A stretch of DNA of 64,000 nucleotides from Zerene cesonia. Its lineage: Eukaryota > Arthropoda > Insecta > Lepidoptera > Pieridae. Each line of letters opens with the position of its first letter. The stretch's first letter is position 1. Below the pieces are notes generated by a model that ran no database searches, was not told the DNA's origin, and saw only the letters and a program-made list of their open reading frames with translations. The position numbers and the translations under genes are program-made. The stretch is from assembly GCF_012273895.1 (NCBI RefSeq), contig NC_052128.1:5828001-5892000 (forward strand), given 5' to 3'. Shown piece after piece: positions 48,101 through 60,658 of the stretch.

Positions 48101-51100
48101 GGCATTTTTTATAGACTTCATTGTTCGAATCGTGCCTTATTCGTATGAAATGTGGCATACATAAAAAAATCGTCTCTTAAATTATCTAGAAGCTTGTTTA
48201 AATATTATATTAATAGAGTAACATACATTTTCAGATAGGAAAGCGTCGAGCGTATCAAATTGGGAAATTCATCCGCCAGCGCTATGGGTCCCAGGGATAT
48301 GGTCTCCTCTCAAACATTTACCTTCAAGACGAGATAGCTCTAAGGAGTACTGATAAGGAGCGGACCAAAATGACAGCTCAGATGGCCATGGCAGCTCTAT
48401 ACCCCCCAGAGATGGAGCAACAGTGGGACGACGGCTTGGGGAAGGTGTGGCAACCAGTACCGTATACTGCAGTGCCTTTGAAAGAAGATTATGTAAGTAT
48501 AAAACTAGATGTCATTATCTTCTAAATATATAACTCAAAAGTGAGTGATCTATCAACACATAGGCCAAACCAATGGACGAGTCGGGCTGAAATTTGGCAT
48601 GCAGATAGATGTTATGACGTAGGCATCCGCTCAGAATATTGATAAAGTCTACCCCCAAGGAGTTTAAATAGGGGATGAAAGTTTGTACAATGAAAATTTA
48701 TTAAGACGCGCGGGCTAAGCTGCGGGCTAGTTTGATCATATAGACCTATTTTAGAATCGCTTTTGATTTGTCATAATGGATAGCAATTAGGCATTGTCGT
48801 TCGAAGAGCAGTATCTATAGAAAAGAGTAAGCCTTTATGATCTTGCTGATATTAATGCTAAGGCTGCAAGATGGTACTTTAGGAAAATTGTAGCGCTTAT
48901 TGAAGGAAGATTACAATTGAATATTCAATTCACAAGTGTACTTTATATAAATAAAAACATTTGATATTTTTTTAGAAATTCTTATTATTTGAATATTTAT
49001 TGCCATAATTGGTAAACTAAGATTAAATCACAGTAATAACACAGAGTAGAAATTATCGACGGAAAAGAGTAAAAAATTATAACATAATAAGTAGGAAACT
49101 AGTTTTCCGCTAACGACTTTGACCGCTATCATAGGAAAAAACAAGCAGATCCGAAGTTTGCGCCCCACAATTCCTCTTCTCATTAGATCCAAAACTATAA
49201 CTGTGCAAAATTTCATCGAAATCGGCTCTGTGGTTTACGCGCGAAGAAAATTCAGACAGACGGAGTTACTGTCGAGTTTATGACATTAATAGTTTTGTAA
49301 TATTTGAGCCAATTGTACAGGAAGTAAAAAATAAGATTTTATCCGTTAAAATAGGCCAAATTTCAATTGATATAACACTTAATCACTTATGTAATGGCAT
49401 ACATGAACTTTATAATCTTTAAGATAATACGTACGTTTAAATTATAATTATAAATTCTGTACGCCTTATCATCATTATAATGTCAAATTGTAAATAAAAC
49501 CGGTATATTGGTTTGTATTCACGTGATCAGTCACGTTTTTATTAAATAATCTTTATTTAATGTATTTTTAAATCACTTCAATAATTTACTAGCTTTGCCG
49601 CGCAGTTTTACCCACCGTCGACTCGCGTCCAAAAGCAAAGCTAAGCAAAATTTTATCTATAGCTCATTAAAATTATTCTGGTGCATAAGCTACATCACCG
49701 TCAATTATCATCAAAGTCGGCTCAGTGGTTTTCGCGTAAGAAACTTTCGCGTTAATCGATTCTCAACAAATATTCAGCACTCTGAAGGTGATTTGAATAG
49801 ATCCCAACATTTCTCAGAAAAAAATGCATTAAATTATCACTACAATATAGTATAAAAGAGAATCGTTGTCTCTGTCCCTACGTCCCGTACGTTTGATGGT
49901 TTTTTTTAGTAGATAGTGATTCAAGAAGAAGGTTTACATATATAATAAAATTTATTAAACTACCCCCAATATAACTCGTGCGAAGCCGCGAGCAAAGGCT
50001 AGTAATATTATGTACGTAACTTTAAAATCAGTTTGTACGTAAAACAAATTTCAATTCTCTCACGCGTTTATTTCATCGATCTGATGAATTTTCATACTTC
50101 CTAAACCTTTGTTTTTCAACCAATTTTATGTTGCGTCTCACCACAAGCCGATAAGTAAGTAATCCTTACGAATACGATACCTTCAAGCCATTGTGAAAGC
50201 ACCAGGATTAGGCCATTGTGGAATTATTTTGTTCAAGTATTATTCCTATTTTAAGGTTGGGAACCTCGATAACTCCTGTAGGCAATAAGAGTTGTCACGA
50301 AGTCTAGCTTAAGCTAAACCTAAGCATTACACTTAACGCTCTGGCTAAAATAATTCAGCTTAATAAGCTCTTATTATTATTCACTAGTCTTTCAATAAGA
50401 TACCAGTAACCAGGGTAACGTGTGTCAATCAATAAGAAATGCAACTAGCATCCATATCGAAAACTAAAACACCCTTAACTGTTGGACTTCTATCTATTAA
50501 TCTGATATTAAATAATTAATCATCACCGTCCATAAACACCAGATTTGCATGTTCTGCTGCTCTTTTAATATAAAGGGAGTTACAAATTTTACATACTATG
50601 ATCAATGGAATGTATTTCAGAAGCTGAATACGTCAACAATATTTAAATAAAACAATGACGTAAACTTGAAAGTGTGTTTCTTTTAGGTATTTACATTGTC
50701 TACTCTTTTTTGGAAGTTGTCGTAATTCGGGAATGCTATAGGTAAACTGTCTAACTAAACCATCCTCTTCCAGCTCCGCTACTACTCCAATTGCAATCGC
50801 TTCAAGGAGCTCATGGCGATTGCGAAAGCAGAGTCTCTGTACCAGGAGTTCAAGCCGTACGAACAGCTGATCGCCTTGGTCAAGATGACAACGGGTAAAG
50901 ACTTCTCGGAAGACCCGCTGCAGTTTGAAACGCTATTTGATCTGTTCAAGAGTCAGGTAACTTGAGTATCATAGTACTATTTTTATGAATATATTATTAC
51001 ACGAAACAATGTGCTAAAATAGTCCGAGCCCAGTGGCAAATGATGCATTCTTTTTGCATACCTCAGGGTGGGACTTTAGTGTATATTAAATGTATTTTTC

Positions 51101-54100
51101 TGATCCGTCACAACCTCTACTCGTAATTACTATATCGTCCATTCATTACGCCATACCCTATTTATAGACTACTAGCACTACCCATGTTTTAAAATTATTT
51201 CAAAGGAAAATTATATGAAGTCTAAAAAAACAAACTAAGCCAATTGTTTGCACTGTTAAAGACAATGTAGATATAAAAATAACTCCTACAGATAAATAAT
51301 AAAATTGTATCATGTAAAACATAATAACTTCAGGTAGCATAAAATATATGGTTACAAAATACCAATTTCCTTTTGCAGTAGCAAAATATCAATATTTTAT
51401 ACTGAATGCTAATAATCCATGCCTTTGACAAGGGTACACACTTGTTCTTTTATTCCCTGTTATACTGTAACAAACTCTATCATTAATATTCTATTTTTCT
51501 TTATTTCTAATCCCATTTATATTTCCAGGTTAGCCTTGGGTTAGATATACCGGACTGGGCAAAACCAGTCCTTGCTAAGCTAGGCGAAGCAGCCAGGCTA
51601 GCATATAGGCTTTACTTCAGAACTGACGAGATGAAACGCATTGGTGGAGGTGAGTTAATTGTGTAATGCTAGCTGCGCCCCGCGGTTTCACCCGCTTAAG
51701 TTCGTATCCAGTAGGAATGTCGGGATAGAAAGTTGCCTATATGTTATTCCAGTTGTCCAGCTATCTACGTACCAAATTTCATTGTAATCGGTTCAGTAGT
51801 TTTCGCGTGAAAGAGCAACAAACACACACACACATCCTTACAAATTTTCGCATTTATAATATTAGTAGAAAGGATTTTACAAGACGCTCGCTCGGCTCCG
51901 CCCGGATATCAAGATTCCTGTTTTATCCCAAGGGAGTATATAATCGGGATAATAGTATCCTATCACCCAAGTTATCTCATACTATCTCTGTATATCAAAT
52001 TTCATTGAAATCCCTTCAGCAGTTTCAGCCTGATTGACGGTCTAATACCCAAACAAATAAACTTTTACATTTGCAATATTAGTGTGATAGTGTGATGTTT
52101 AATTAGAATCGAAAACCCATATTTAATTGCCTATTTTCTATACACTTTTTATTCCGTCTAGAATCACGACAATTGGTTGAAAACCCGCGGAATTATCAAG
52201 TGACAAAACCGGAATAGCGGCCGAATTCTCCCCCCTTTTTAAACCTTTACCTTCTAGAAAGGTCGGTTCAAAAGTATCTGAACCAAACAACCATACATAG
52301 AATAATAATCACAGTTTTTCAACAGACGAAGGAAGGAGGATATCAATTCGACTGCATTTGTTTGCTTTGTTACCTAAAATAAACCTGCAACCTTAAATCA
52401 TACGAGCAATATACCTTCAACTTGAAATAACACAAATATTTTGACGTGACAACGTCTTAAATTAGGTTGCGGCTCGGAGGCACTCATGAAAAAGTGTAAC
52501 GCCCGGTAACGTTACGATGAGTCACCGAACTATGATCGGTCCGCCGCGCGCGCAGCACTAGAGAATTGAATCGGCGCGTGCTTGTGTCTCTGTCTCTGTC
52601 TTTTTAGTAAACAAAATATATTTTCTATAGTTAAAATTTGTGCAATTCTTATTTTCATTCAATTTCTTGTTCCTATTGTGCAATTTAATAATATTCATAT
52701 CAATAAATATTCTACCGAGAAAAAGACGTTGTCACGTAAAATCTTCGCCCGTAAAACCGACTTTACAGGCAACCATTTTTTTTTTTCATTTATACCTTTT
52801 TATTCCAAAGAGCTATGGCTTATAATGATGCCGGTATTCATTTAAGAGATGCTTTTTTAACTCGAAATATTTACCAGGTTCATTTAAAAATATTTAATTC
52901 GTTAGGTAAAAGAAAATGTCGGATGAGGGCCAAATATAATCTCTATTGTGTTGATTTCGTCTTGAGACTGTTTCAGGTGGATTAAATATCCATTAGTTAA
53001 ACTCTTAAAATTAGGATGCCTAGTTGGGCACTTGAATTAAAAATATCATTCATATCAAAAGATATTTTGTTTAAGATCATTCTATAAGATTGACGATCTC
53101 ATTATTATTCAAAAATGTCCTCTGATCGTCAATTTTCATAACACTATAAAATAATACTTCCCACGCTCGGTTATTATGACATGGCAGGTTTTTTCTAAGT
53201 TTCAAAACCTTCTCAAATTTTTGAAAGCGAAGTTATTTAAAACATAATAAGGAACGAAAATCATGTCTTTAAATCAAGGGAAGTCTCGTGTCGCTGTCTC
53301 TCTCTGTGTCTGTCGCTAGTGGGGTATGGGACAAATGATATACATCTATTTCCCTGATCAATCTTCTTTATAGACAAGTAGGTGATCAGCCCACTGGGTC
53401 CTGCCAGACGGATTTTTCTTTATTATGTGCTTCCCCACCGGGAATCGAACACAGGACCCCCTTGATTTTACGCTCTCGCGATAACTTACTTACGCTTACG
53501 CTTCAAAAGCCCAAAAATTTCTTCCAATAGCCCCATTGTCATAAGAAAATTAGTAGTGAAATAGATATGAAATGCATATATACCACATACGTGATACTTC
53601 AAATACACAATATGTTAGCAATATTTTGCAGCCTTATTGTACATTAGCAATCGTCTAGCCAACCCTGTTGATAAGAAAACAATCCTTGACGGAAGACGGA
53701 CGTGTACGCGTAGGCACAAAATTAATAACTGAACAAGTAATTTTCAGTTTTATAGCATTCAAATGTTTTATAATTAAGTAAATTTTGAAGGAAGGATGAC
53801 TTTTGATTGCGAATGATGCGGGTTCGAATCCTGCCTGATCGTGATCGAACTTTATCTAGGCTTTCTAATTATATCAACGTTTATATTTATGTTTACAGGT
53901 GTTATTCTTAATGAGTTCATCCAAGCTGCATCAGCCATAGCATCAGGGAGACCAGTCAGCAAGCGGTTCCGCATGTTCTCAGCGCATGACTTCAACATCG
54001 GCTCCCTCATGGAGGTCACCGGGATATCACGGCACGAGCAGGCGGTGCCGGAGTATGGAGCTATATTTGCATTGGAATTCTATAGGTCCAAGAGTTCTGG

Positions 54101-55259
54101 GGAGTACACAGTGCTGGTAAGTGCTATAACGTATATTATATACGATAGTATAATCATTATCATCATCATCATTATGAGTCTTTTATTGAGCACTGCTGAA
54201 CATGGTCCTCTCGTATGACACCCCAATGAGCCAGGTCATTGGCTCTTTGTAGCCAATTGTGACCAGAAGCCCTTCGGATACTAGGTATATACCGCTTCCC
54301 TTATATCATATACCCTATACCCTATCCCACTGGTAGTCGGTGTTAGCTACAAATCCGACACAAAACTTCATACTAAGCCTTATTTGTGACCGAACATTAT
54401 TCATTTCCTATCTGTTCTATATAAATTCAATTTTATATAGCCTGTTGAAGAATAAGCTCAATCTAGCATGTTTAACACCCATAACATAAGAAATCGGTAT
54501 TTATTTAGCATTCAGAAGCAGGGCAATACAATAAATACACTTCTTACAAAACGGTGAAACTAAAATAATAAAACAAGCATCGTAAGTTTCTTTTTATTCC
54601 AATATCAAATCTTGTTTTTAATCTGGTAATAATTTTCGCCGATTTCCGATACCTTGACAACATTTCAAAGTCTTAGGCTCTTTGTTTCTTTGTTTAAGCA
54701 AGACTAACTCAAATATCACTTATATTGAAGTTTTTATTCATCGCTACGTGTTTAATAAAGCATATTTTTCTTAAACGTCATTTATACGATGGAATACATC
54801 TTTCCTTATGCTAGTTTAGACAAAAAAAAATGTGTTAAAAATGTTGTACTGACATTTTTGTAAATGTCATAGTTAGTAGACGCATAAGACCTTTTTTGTC
54901 TGTTTAAAAACTTGGCAAAGACACATCTTTATTAAACACTATGTATGACGTCATCACCATTTTTTCGTTTTAATATATTTTTTTCTAGAAATATGCGAGT
55001 ACTGTGGTCACAATAGCAAAAAAAGATATGCCTTTATACGGTTATAGATAAGGAAATGTTGTCAAATCCGCTAAATTTTTTTTTTCAGCCGATATACGTA
55101 GCAAGGGCTGGCGAATCACCGGTACAGAAACTGCACTTCGCCAGATGCGACACGGGTTCAAGTCATTGCAACTTCGACAAGTTCACCAATATGACGCAAG
55201 AATACTTGTTGCCAGAGCGAGAATTCTACTCCATCTGTGATATTAAAACTGAGCTGTGA
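45192..55259 (+). CDS. Secreted histidine acid phosphatase (insect Acph/venom acid phosphatase type)
   Basis: Seven exons: 45192-45290, 46302-46412, 48235-48492, 50774-50956, 51529-51649, 53899-54116 and 55089-55259. All have GT-AG borders and continuous phase, giving 386 aa. Residues 1-17 are a signal peptide. The histidine-phosphatase nucleophile motif RHGERTP starts at Arg36, with catalytic His37. The substrate-binding segment IGKRRAYQIGKFIRQRYG opens exon 3, followed by LRSTDKERT. The proton-donor motif SAHD is in exon 6 (His287, Asp288). The C-terminal exon holds three Cys expected to form disulfides. No transmembrane segment follows, so it should be soluble and secreted or lysosomal, unlike membrane-anchored forms. 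Known of the family: phosphomonoester hydrolysis at acid pH through a phosphohistidine. Poly(A) signals AATAAA at 55796-55801 and 55805-55810. Introns contain a 290-bp interspersed repeat, Helitrons and a MITE. The start could follow an untranslated exon, because TTTCAG directly precedes the ATG. Confidence 0.93.
45322..45610 (+). repeat. Group E repeat in acid phosphatase intron 1
   Basis: T-run, ATGTCATAGTGGTCAAATGA, CACATGAACATTTGCAGAGG and GCGGGCTGGCCCAATTTGTG. Confidence 0.7.
47242..47657 (+). mobile_element. Group B-like and group D Helitrons in tandem, acid phosphatase intron 2
   Basis: 47242-47453: TCTTAATATATAAAAATCCA to GGCCGGGTATGCTAG. 47461-47657: ATGTGAAAGTTTGTTTGTTC to ACAAGCGTCTAG. 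Only a few bases separate them. Confidence 0.6.
47908..48103 (-). mobile_element. Diverged group A-like Helitron, acid phosphatase intron 2
   Basis: TTAGCTGCGCCTCGCGGTTT, AGTCGATTCAGCAGTTTTTA and GTTTATAATTTTAGTAGGG; ends about 130 nt before exon 3. Confidence 0.55.
48513..48731 (+). mobile_element. CTAG-ended element, acid phosphatase intron 3
   Basis: AATATATAACTCAAAAGTGA, GTCGGGCTGAAATTTGGC and a 3' GCGCGGGCTAAGCTGCGGGCTAG before T. Begins about 20 nt after the exon 3 donor. Confidence 0.5.
49093..50003. mobile_element. Three diverged CTAG-ended elements, acid phosphatase intron 3
   Basis: 49093-49262 (reverse, ACTAGTTTTCCGCTAACGAC), 49591-49750 (reverse, ACTAGCTTTGCCGCGCAG) and 49877-50003 (forward, ending GCCGCGAGCAAAGGCTAG). 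Confidence 0.45.
51669..51869 (-). mobile_element. Group A Helitron next to the exon 5 donor of acid phosphatase
   Basis: CTAGCTGCGCCCCGCGG starts 19 nt after the GT at 51650; ends ATAATATTAGTAGAAAGGA. Confidence 0.8.
51878..52090 (-). mobile_element. Group D Helitron-like element, reverse
   Basis: AAGACGCTCGCTCGGCTCCG, TATCCCAAGGGAGTATATAA and TTTACATTTGCAATATTAG; only 8 bp separate it from the preceding group A copy. Confidence 0.6.
52250..52365 (+). repeat. Group H-related repeat
   Basis: AAGGTCGGTTCAAAAGTATC to AGGAGGATATCAATTCGAC. Confidence 0.4.
52444..52782 (-). mobile_element. MITE-like element I, copy 2
   Basis: Inverted repeats at 52444-52458 and 52723-52737, core 294 bp, with the same 44-bp one-sided flank ending in AGGCAACCATTTTTT. 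Inverted relative to copy 1 at 2384-2709 and very similar by eye apart from a 21-nt and a 9-nt indel. Acid phosphatase intron 5. Confidence 0.75.
53340..53510 (-). repeat. tRNA-derived SINE-like repeat, acid phosphatase intron 5
   Basis: On the minus strand GTGTTCGATTCCCGG (B-box, about 53440-53455) follows a degenerate A-box region; the body has CTGATCACCTACTTG. Confidence 0.5.
53800..53845 (+). repeat. tRNA T-arm remnant
   Basis: GCGGGTTCGAATCCTGC forms a complete T stem-loop, but no acceptor, D or anticodon arm fits upstream. Probably a SINE or tRNA pseudogene remnant. Confidence 0.45.
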
Positions 55260-55383
55260 TATTAGATTAAGGGAGTTTATAATTTCGTTTTGTTGACAAT
55301 AGAAATGCCATGTGCAGGTATTCAGTTTACAATTTTCGTAGACATATAAAAATATCAAAAATCGTTATATCCTTTTTATAGTA

Positions 55384-55668
55384 AAAAATTGATACTGTTC
55401 TCTAACATGAAAGGGTTTAAGAGTTCTACCGACTTCAGAAAAGGAGGAGCCTATATATTCGACTGTTTTTTTTTGCTTATAATTCTTTTTTTTTATTTGA
55501 AAACTGGAGCCTCCAATATCCCATTTAAAAATTGATACTGTTCTCTAACATGAAAGGGTTTAAGAGTTCTACCGACTTCAGAAAAGGAGGAGTCTGTAAA
55601 TTCGACTGCTTTTTTTTCGCTTATAATTTTTTTTTTTGTTTGAAAACTGGAGCCTCCCATATCTCATT
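55384..55668. repeat. 143-bp tandem duplication in the acid phosphatase 3' region
   Basis: ATTGATACTGTTCTCTAACA occurs at 55388 and 55531 and the following 140 nt repeat with few changes. Each unit contains a group H-like GACTTCAGAAAAGGAGGAG block. It lies between the stop codon and the poly(A) signals. Confidence 0.9.
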
Positions 55669-55810
55669 TCAACTTGTTCATTCCTGACAAAATGAAGGCG
55701 GTTCAGTTTTTTTCTAAAAAATAACTATTTGTAATAAGTTATTGCCATAATTACCTACTGTATTGCTCTTGAAATCTTTATAAACAGACTGTGATAATAA
55801 ACGAAATAAA

Positions 55811-58800
55811 GAAAAAGGGCAATTTAATGTAATGTAGTGTAATGTTGAATAAAAGATGTCATAATTGTGGGGCAGTATGTAACATGCAAAACGAATGACT
55901 ATTGTAATATTATGGCAGACATTAAAAGTACTTAAATAAACATCTAAATTACATTGTTTTGTTTTTTCCTTTAGAAATTAAAGACTTTTAATCGGATTTT
56001 AAACAAGATTTCTTAATTATATTATTAACCCATAACCCAATATTTTTTTTTCCTTTTTAGGAACCACTTGAATTGAAGAGCTAATAACTAATGTGACCCA
56101 AGGTGTGAAGCACATGTTTGGATAATAACGCTTAAGTTCATGTTATTATTGAAGTGACAAAACATTTGTTACCGCTTTCTTTGTATCTAGATTCTATGTC
56201 ATCTGAGACTTAAATGGAATAGTACAAGCACAAGTTTTTCTAACAATTTGGTGTTATTAATGATCACATGACACTGAATTTATGAAGATAAATTGTTAGT
56301 TTATATATTTTTTCGTAACGACTGAATGCCAAAATTGCTGAACCAGTTTTAAATCGTTTTTCAATGTAAAGAAAGCACGCTTTTTCGTTTTCCAGTGTAG
56401 TAACTGGATACAAAATATTATTTTAAAACCGCCGATGAGACCGCGTGGTGGAGCTAGTATACTAAATTACCCGAATTCCTTTATCTCCAATCATAGTTCA
56501 CATTTTTTACTATCAATAATCTCACGAATATATACGTAGTTCAGAATATTTTTAAATTTAAGAACTTCCAAAAATATAACCCCTTTCAATTTAACACAAG
56601 CATTTGTGCATTTCACCATATTTGCTATTACACAATTAGTTGTACACATTATTACAGAGTAATTCCCCAGACCTCCTTAAACTTAGAATTTATTATTGTA
56701 AAGTGAAGATTTGTGGTAGCTGAAACTAGGTCTTATTTATGTAGTCGTTAGCGAATAGTTTGTATTCTTGGTTATTTAGTTTGATTATTGGTAATTAAAC
56801 GAAACTAAATAAACAAAGGCAGATACTACGCTATTCTTATTTTTGTTGTAGTTTCGTGTTTTTCTCGGGTAACCCGGATTAATAATCTATTACCTAAGCC
56901 AATTAAATCGGTTCATTTTCTGCCAAAATTAAGAATATAATATAAATATGTAATATAAATATTATCTAGCGATTCTCATTTCTCTACACGTATCTGTTTG
57001 TAAGAATTTTTTTACCAACCTATATGAATTTAAAATAACTGCTTTTTGCATTTAAAAATAAGGCTTCTAAAAAACAATGAAGATGTTTAGGAATAACTCT
57101 TATTATTGAAATCGCTATTTATTACCAAAATTTTGTTTATAAATAGACTAGTTTTCCGCCTGCTTGCGTAGTCTAAGAATAAATAAACAGTATTAGAGTT
57201 TTCCCTGCATAGTTTCAGTTCCCGTTATCTTCTCTTATGTCCTTTCTTGAGCCACAAACTATCTTTTCACAAATTTTTAAATTCATTCATCAGTATACGC
57301 AGTAAAGACAAAAGACAGCGTTACTTTCGCAGTTATATTTTCAATACGGATAGAAATTAGATACGCCTATTACAGCTCAATAGCAAATATTATCATATCA
57401 ATCATTACGAATTTAAAGTAAATTAAATGTAGGCGTATAAATTTTCATTACATAATTCCAAACAAGTATTCTTAATTATTTTTTTCTATCTATTTGATCT
57501 TGAAATATATATTATATAGGCGATTACGTCGGCATTTTTATTTCATATTTTTATTTGATTAAAGTAAATGGTTAACTAATTTCACCAATGGCCAAAGAAA
57601 CACAGACTAAAAATTGAATTCAATTGTTTTTCGCGGAAGTCATAAAACACTGCTGTATGAATGTTATTTAACATAGCTACTCGTTTATTCAAACATTTAA
57701 AATACTCAAAAAAAAACACTTCATGATTCATTAAAAATTCATTTTTTTTTATTATATTTGACTTGTGTAAGTATGGATTTTTATTATACTTCGTTATCAC
57801 ACCACGACATAGATTATAGTGACACTAAGTGTTACTAACGGGTCCCTCCCCGGGGTGAAACAGCATGTCACAGGTCGTTTTTAAATAAGCGCTTACTGCA
57901 ATTAAAAAAAAAATTGCACTATCATATAAGAAATATTCACATACCAATAAATTACTATTCATAGGTAGGTACTTTCTAGTTACTGATTTCGTTAAAATAA
58001 TAATTCAACAGAGATATTATATAATGCTCGAAACATATGAAGGTGGGTGGAGCACAATAAATCAAATCCAAAAACAATAATGTTTAAAACTTTTACCGTA
58101 AAGTACATAAGTGTCTCAAAACGTTTTCCCGCCAAAACCGCGGCGGCCATTTTGCGAACACTGAATGAGGTTGTGATTTATCGTTCAAGGGGTACCGCTT
58201 TCAATTTAATTTCAATAGGAAAAGCTTCTTTGTGTTTATTAGTGAATGATGAATATTATAATTTCGCAAAATTTCCCTAATATTTTAAATGTGTTGGTAT
58301 ATTATTTGTTTATTCATCCATTATAGATAGGTGTTGCCCGATTTCAATGGAACAAAATGATAAAGCAAATTATCTTCATATATTTTAAGTGCGAGTTTCT
58401 AAAGCTGAGATTTAGTACTATTGGGTTAAGCTATTAACAAACAGAAGAAAAGTAAGATGAGATTTGGTTTTGATAATCATAGAATATCCGTATATTTGTT
58501 TCAATTTCGTGTCATTGTGTTTTTTACAGTGTTAATCTTCTTTTTTTTATTCATCATAGATCTTAATACAAATAGTAATATAAATAATAATAGAAAATCT
58601 TTAATACTTTCCGCTTTTCTTCTCTTTGGATTGGGTCTAAAAATACAAGTCCTTAATATCCAGTATATAATACTTATAATGTACCGCCGTAATTATTATG
58701 TTTCGACGCCATTTCCTAGCGCGCTTTATGAATTCAAGGAAAGAGCCTATCTCCGTCTAAAAAATTAAACATACATCATGACACATCTTCGGAGCCCTCT

Positions 58801-60300
58801 ATATAGATGAGATCTAGATGCCTATGGGAAGGAATACTTTTTGTATGTATGTTTCTAATGTTTTCACACAAAAGCTACTGGACGGAATAAACGAATCTTT
58901 CACGATTAGAAGTCTGCATCTTCACTGATTGACATTAACGATATATGTACCACAAGCGAAGTTGTGGCAAGCACCTAGTCATGTAAAAAAGAGGATTACC
59001 TTAGATAAGTTAGACTGTATAAATATTACTTTCCCTTCCTTCGTCCTCGCCACAGTTATAAGCAAAAATAAAAGGTTTTATCGTGTGCATCTGGTGCAAG
59101 AAACTATGAGCAAGCGTTGGTTTTAATTAAATTATGTTTACGCTACATTGTAATAAATATACTTTTTCATCAACAAAGCATATTTTATGTAGGTACCTAT
59201 TTTTAATTAATATTGCACTAAATATATCTTTTAGCAATTAAAGAATATTAAACAGATTTTAAACGCGATTTATTAATTATATTATTAACTCGACGTTTCG
59301 AACACTTTACAGCGTGGTCAATGGGAGACTCAAATCGCGTTTAAAATCCGTTAAAAAGTCTTAAATTTCTACAAATGTATAATACTCGCGTAAAACACAA
59401 GAAAATACTAAATATATCTATTAACTGCATGGGCATAGATTGGTAAGGTTTTTCGGACGTTACTAACTATGTATAAATTGTATATCTATACCTACTTCTA
59501 CACTAACATAAGGCTGATGGATTCGATTGGTTGTTTGAACGTCATCTCAGGAACTGCTAGACCGATTTTAAAATTCTTTCACATTTGGATATGTATGCGA
59601 TCCCTGAGTGTTATCCCGGAGCGAGCCGTTAATAGATGATATAATATAAACTAAGGGTTTGTTTGAACACGCCAATCTCAGGAACTACTGCTTACAATTG
59701 AAAAATTCTGAATAAGTGTTATAAACCTATTTATAAACATAATTATTTTATAACAGAACTATACAATATTAGCTCGAAGAAGAAAATTGCACAGCTCATA
59801 AACGCATGATTACGAGTTTAAGAAAAAGTTCAAGTGCTTATAACGAAAAAAATAAAAAATAAAACAATATCCATCAAATCACTATCAGCTGTCGGAGCAA
59901 GTATATTATTGTATAAAAGATCATTACGGTCTATAAAAATAAAAAAATCGCAGGTACTTCAACCGCTCCTAATCTGGCGTGAAGTTAACAATAATTCGCT
60001 TTTGCAGTTTGCACCTAATTTCAGATTAGTTGCCTTTGCGTGCTAAACGCGAATAGGGTGACCGTGCTTGAAACAATAACAAAAGGCGATGAACCTTGTA
60101 TTTACGCTTTACAACACGAACCGTGCCATTATATTAAACCTAAAGTACAAACAGAACATGTGTCAACAGTTAAATCTAACTTTCGAGCCTCAAAACAAAA
60201 GTTTTTTCAAGTTCTGTTTATAGTTTCACCCGTAACAATGCGACCGAATTAAAAAGTGTTGCGGTTGAATACGAAACAACGCGTTGCGTGGACTTCTAAA
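55811..60300. other. Intergenic region after acid phosphatase
   Basis: No supportable gene. Contains a group G half (55975-56035), CTAG-ended elements (56310-56458 and 58835-58980), a complete group G foldback (59235-59370) and group C remnants (59509-59720). A CpG-rich patch CCGCGGCGGCCATTTTG at about 58137-58153 has a YY1/Pho-type GCCAT core; its role is unknown. Confidence 0.6.
59235..59370. mobile_element. Group G foldback element
   Basis: AATTAAAGAATATTAAACAG at the left and TTAAAAAGTCTTAAATTTCT at the right form the arms, with TCGACGTTTCGAACACTTTA inside. Confidence 0.7.
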
Positions 60301-60310
60301 AGCGGCCGGG

Positions 60311-60658
60311 TATATTTGACAGCCATGAGTCCGCCAGTCGCTCCTTAAACGTTTCGCGGGTATATCGCGTCGCGCCTTTCAAAATTAAAACTTTTCTCTT
60401 CTTCGATATACTTGTAAAATGAAATAAATCGACTCGAAATTCGACAAATCGCAATAGTTATAGTGCTGCATTGTGTGTTGTGTGAGTTTTAGAAATGTTT
60501 AGTGATATATAGTGAAGTTCTGCGGTGATTCATCTCTGGAACAAGATTCTGTTTATGTGTACGTGTGTTGGAATTCAAGTTATAACTGCAAAGGAAATGT
60601 GTGAACGTTGATTTTTTTGGGATCTGTAGAAGGAGAGTAAGCTTGCGGAGGAAATAAG
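60311..60658 (+). promoter_or_regulatory. Core promoter and non-coding first exon of a gene running off the right edge
   Basis: TATATTT at 60311 is followed 25 nt later by an Inr-like CCAGTCG (A at 60336). The next 320 nt are unusually rich in CpG for this window, lack repeats, and end in a consensus donor AAG|GTACGT (60659). ATGs in it open only short frames (for example at 60419, two codons), so it reads as a 5' leader. No coding exon is visible before the window ends, so the gene product is unknown. A possible alternative donor GTAAGC lies at about 60637. Confidence 0.5.

Noticed and set aside
53800..53845. Possible tRNA gene
   Set aside because: Only the T arm is present; no cloverleaf can be drawn from the upstream sequence.
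58047..58280. 77-aa open frame with a CpG-rich start
   Set aside because: No signal, domain or splice context; the CpG patch alone does not make a gene.
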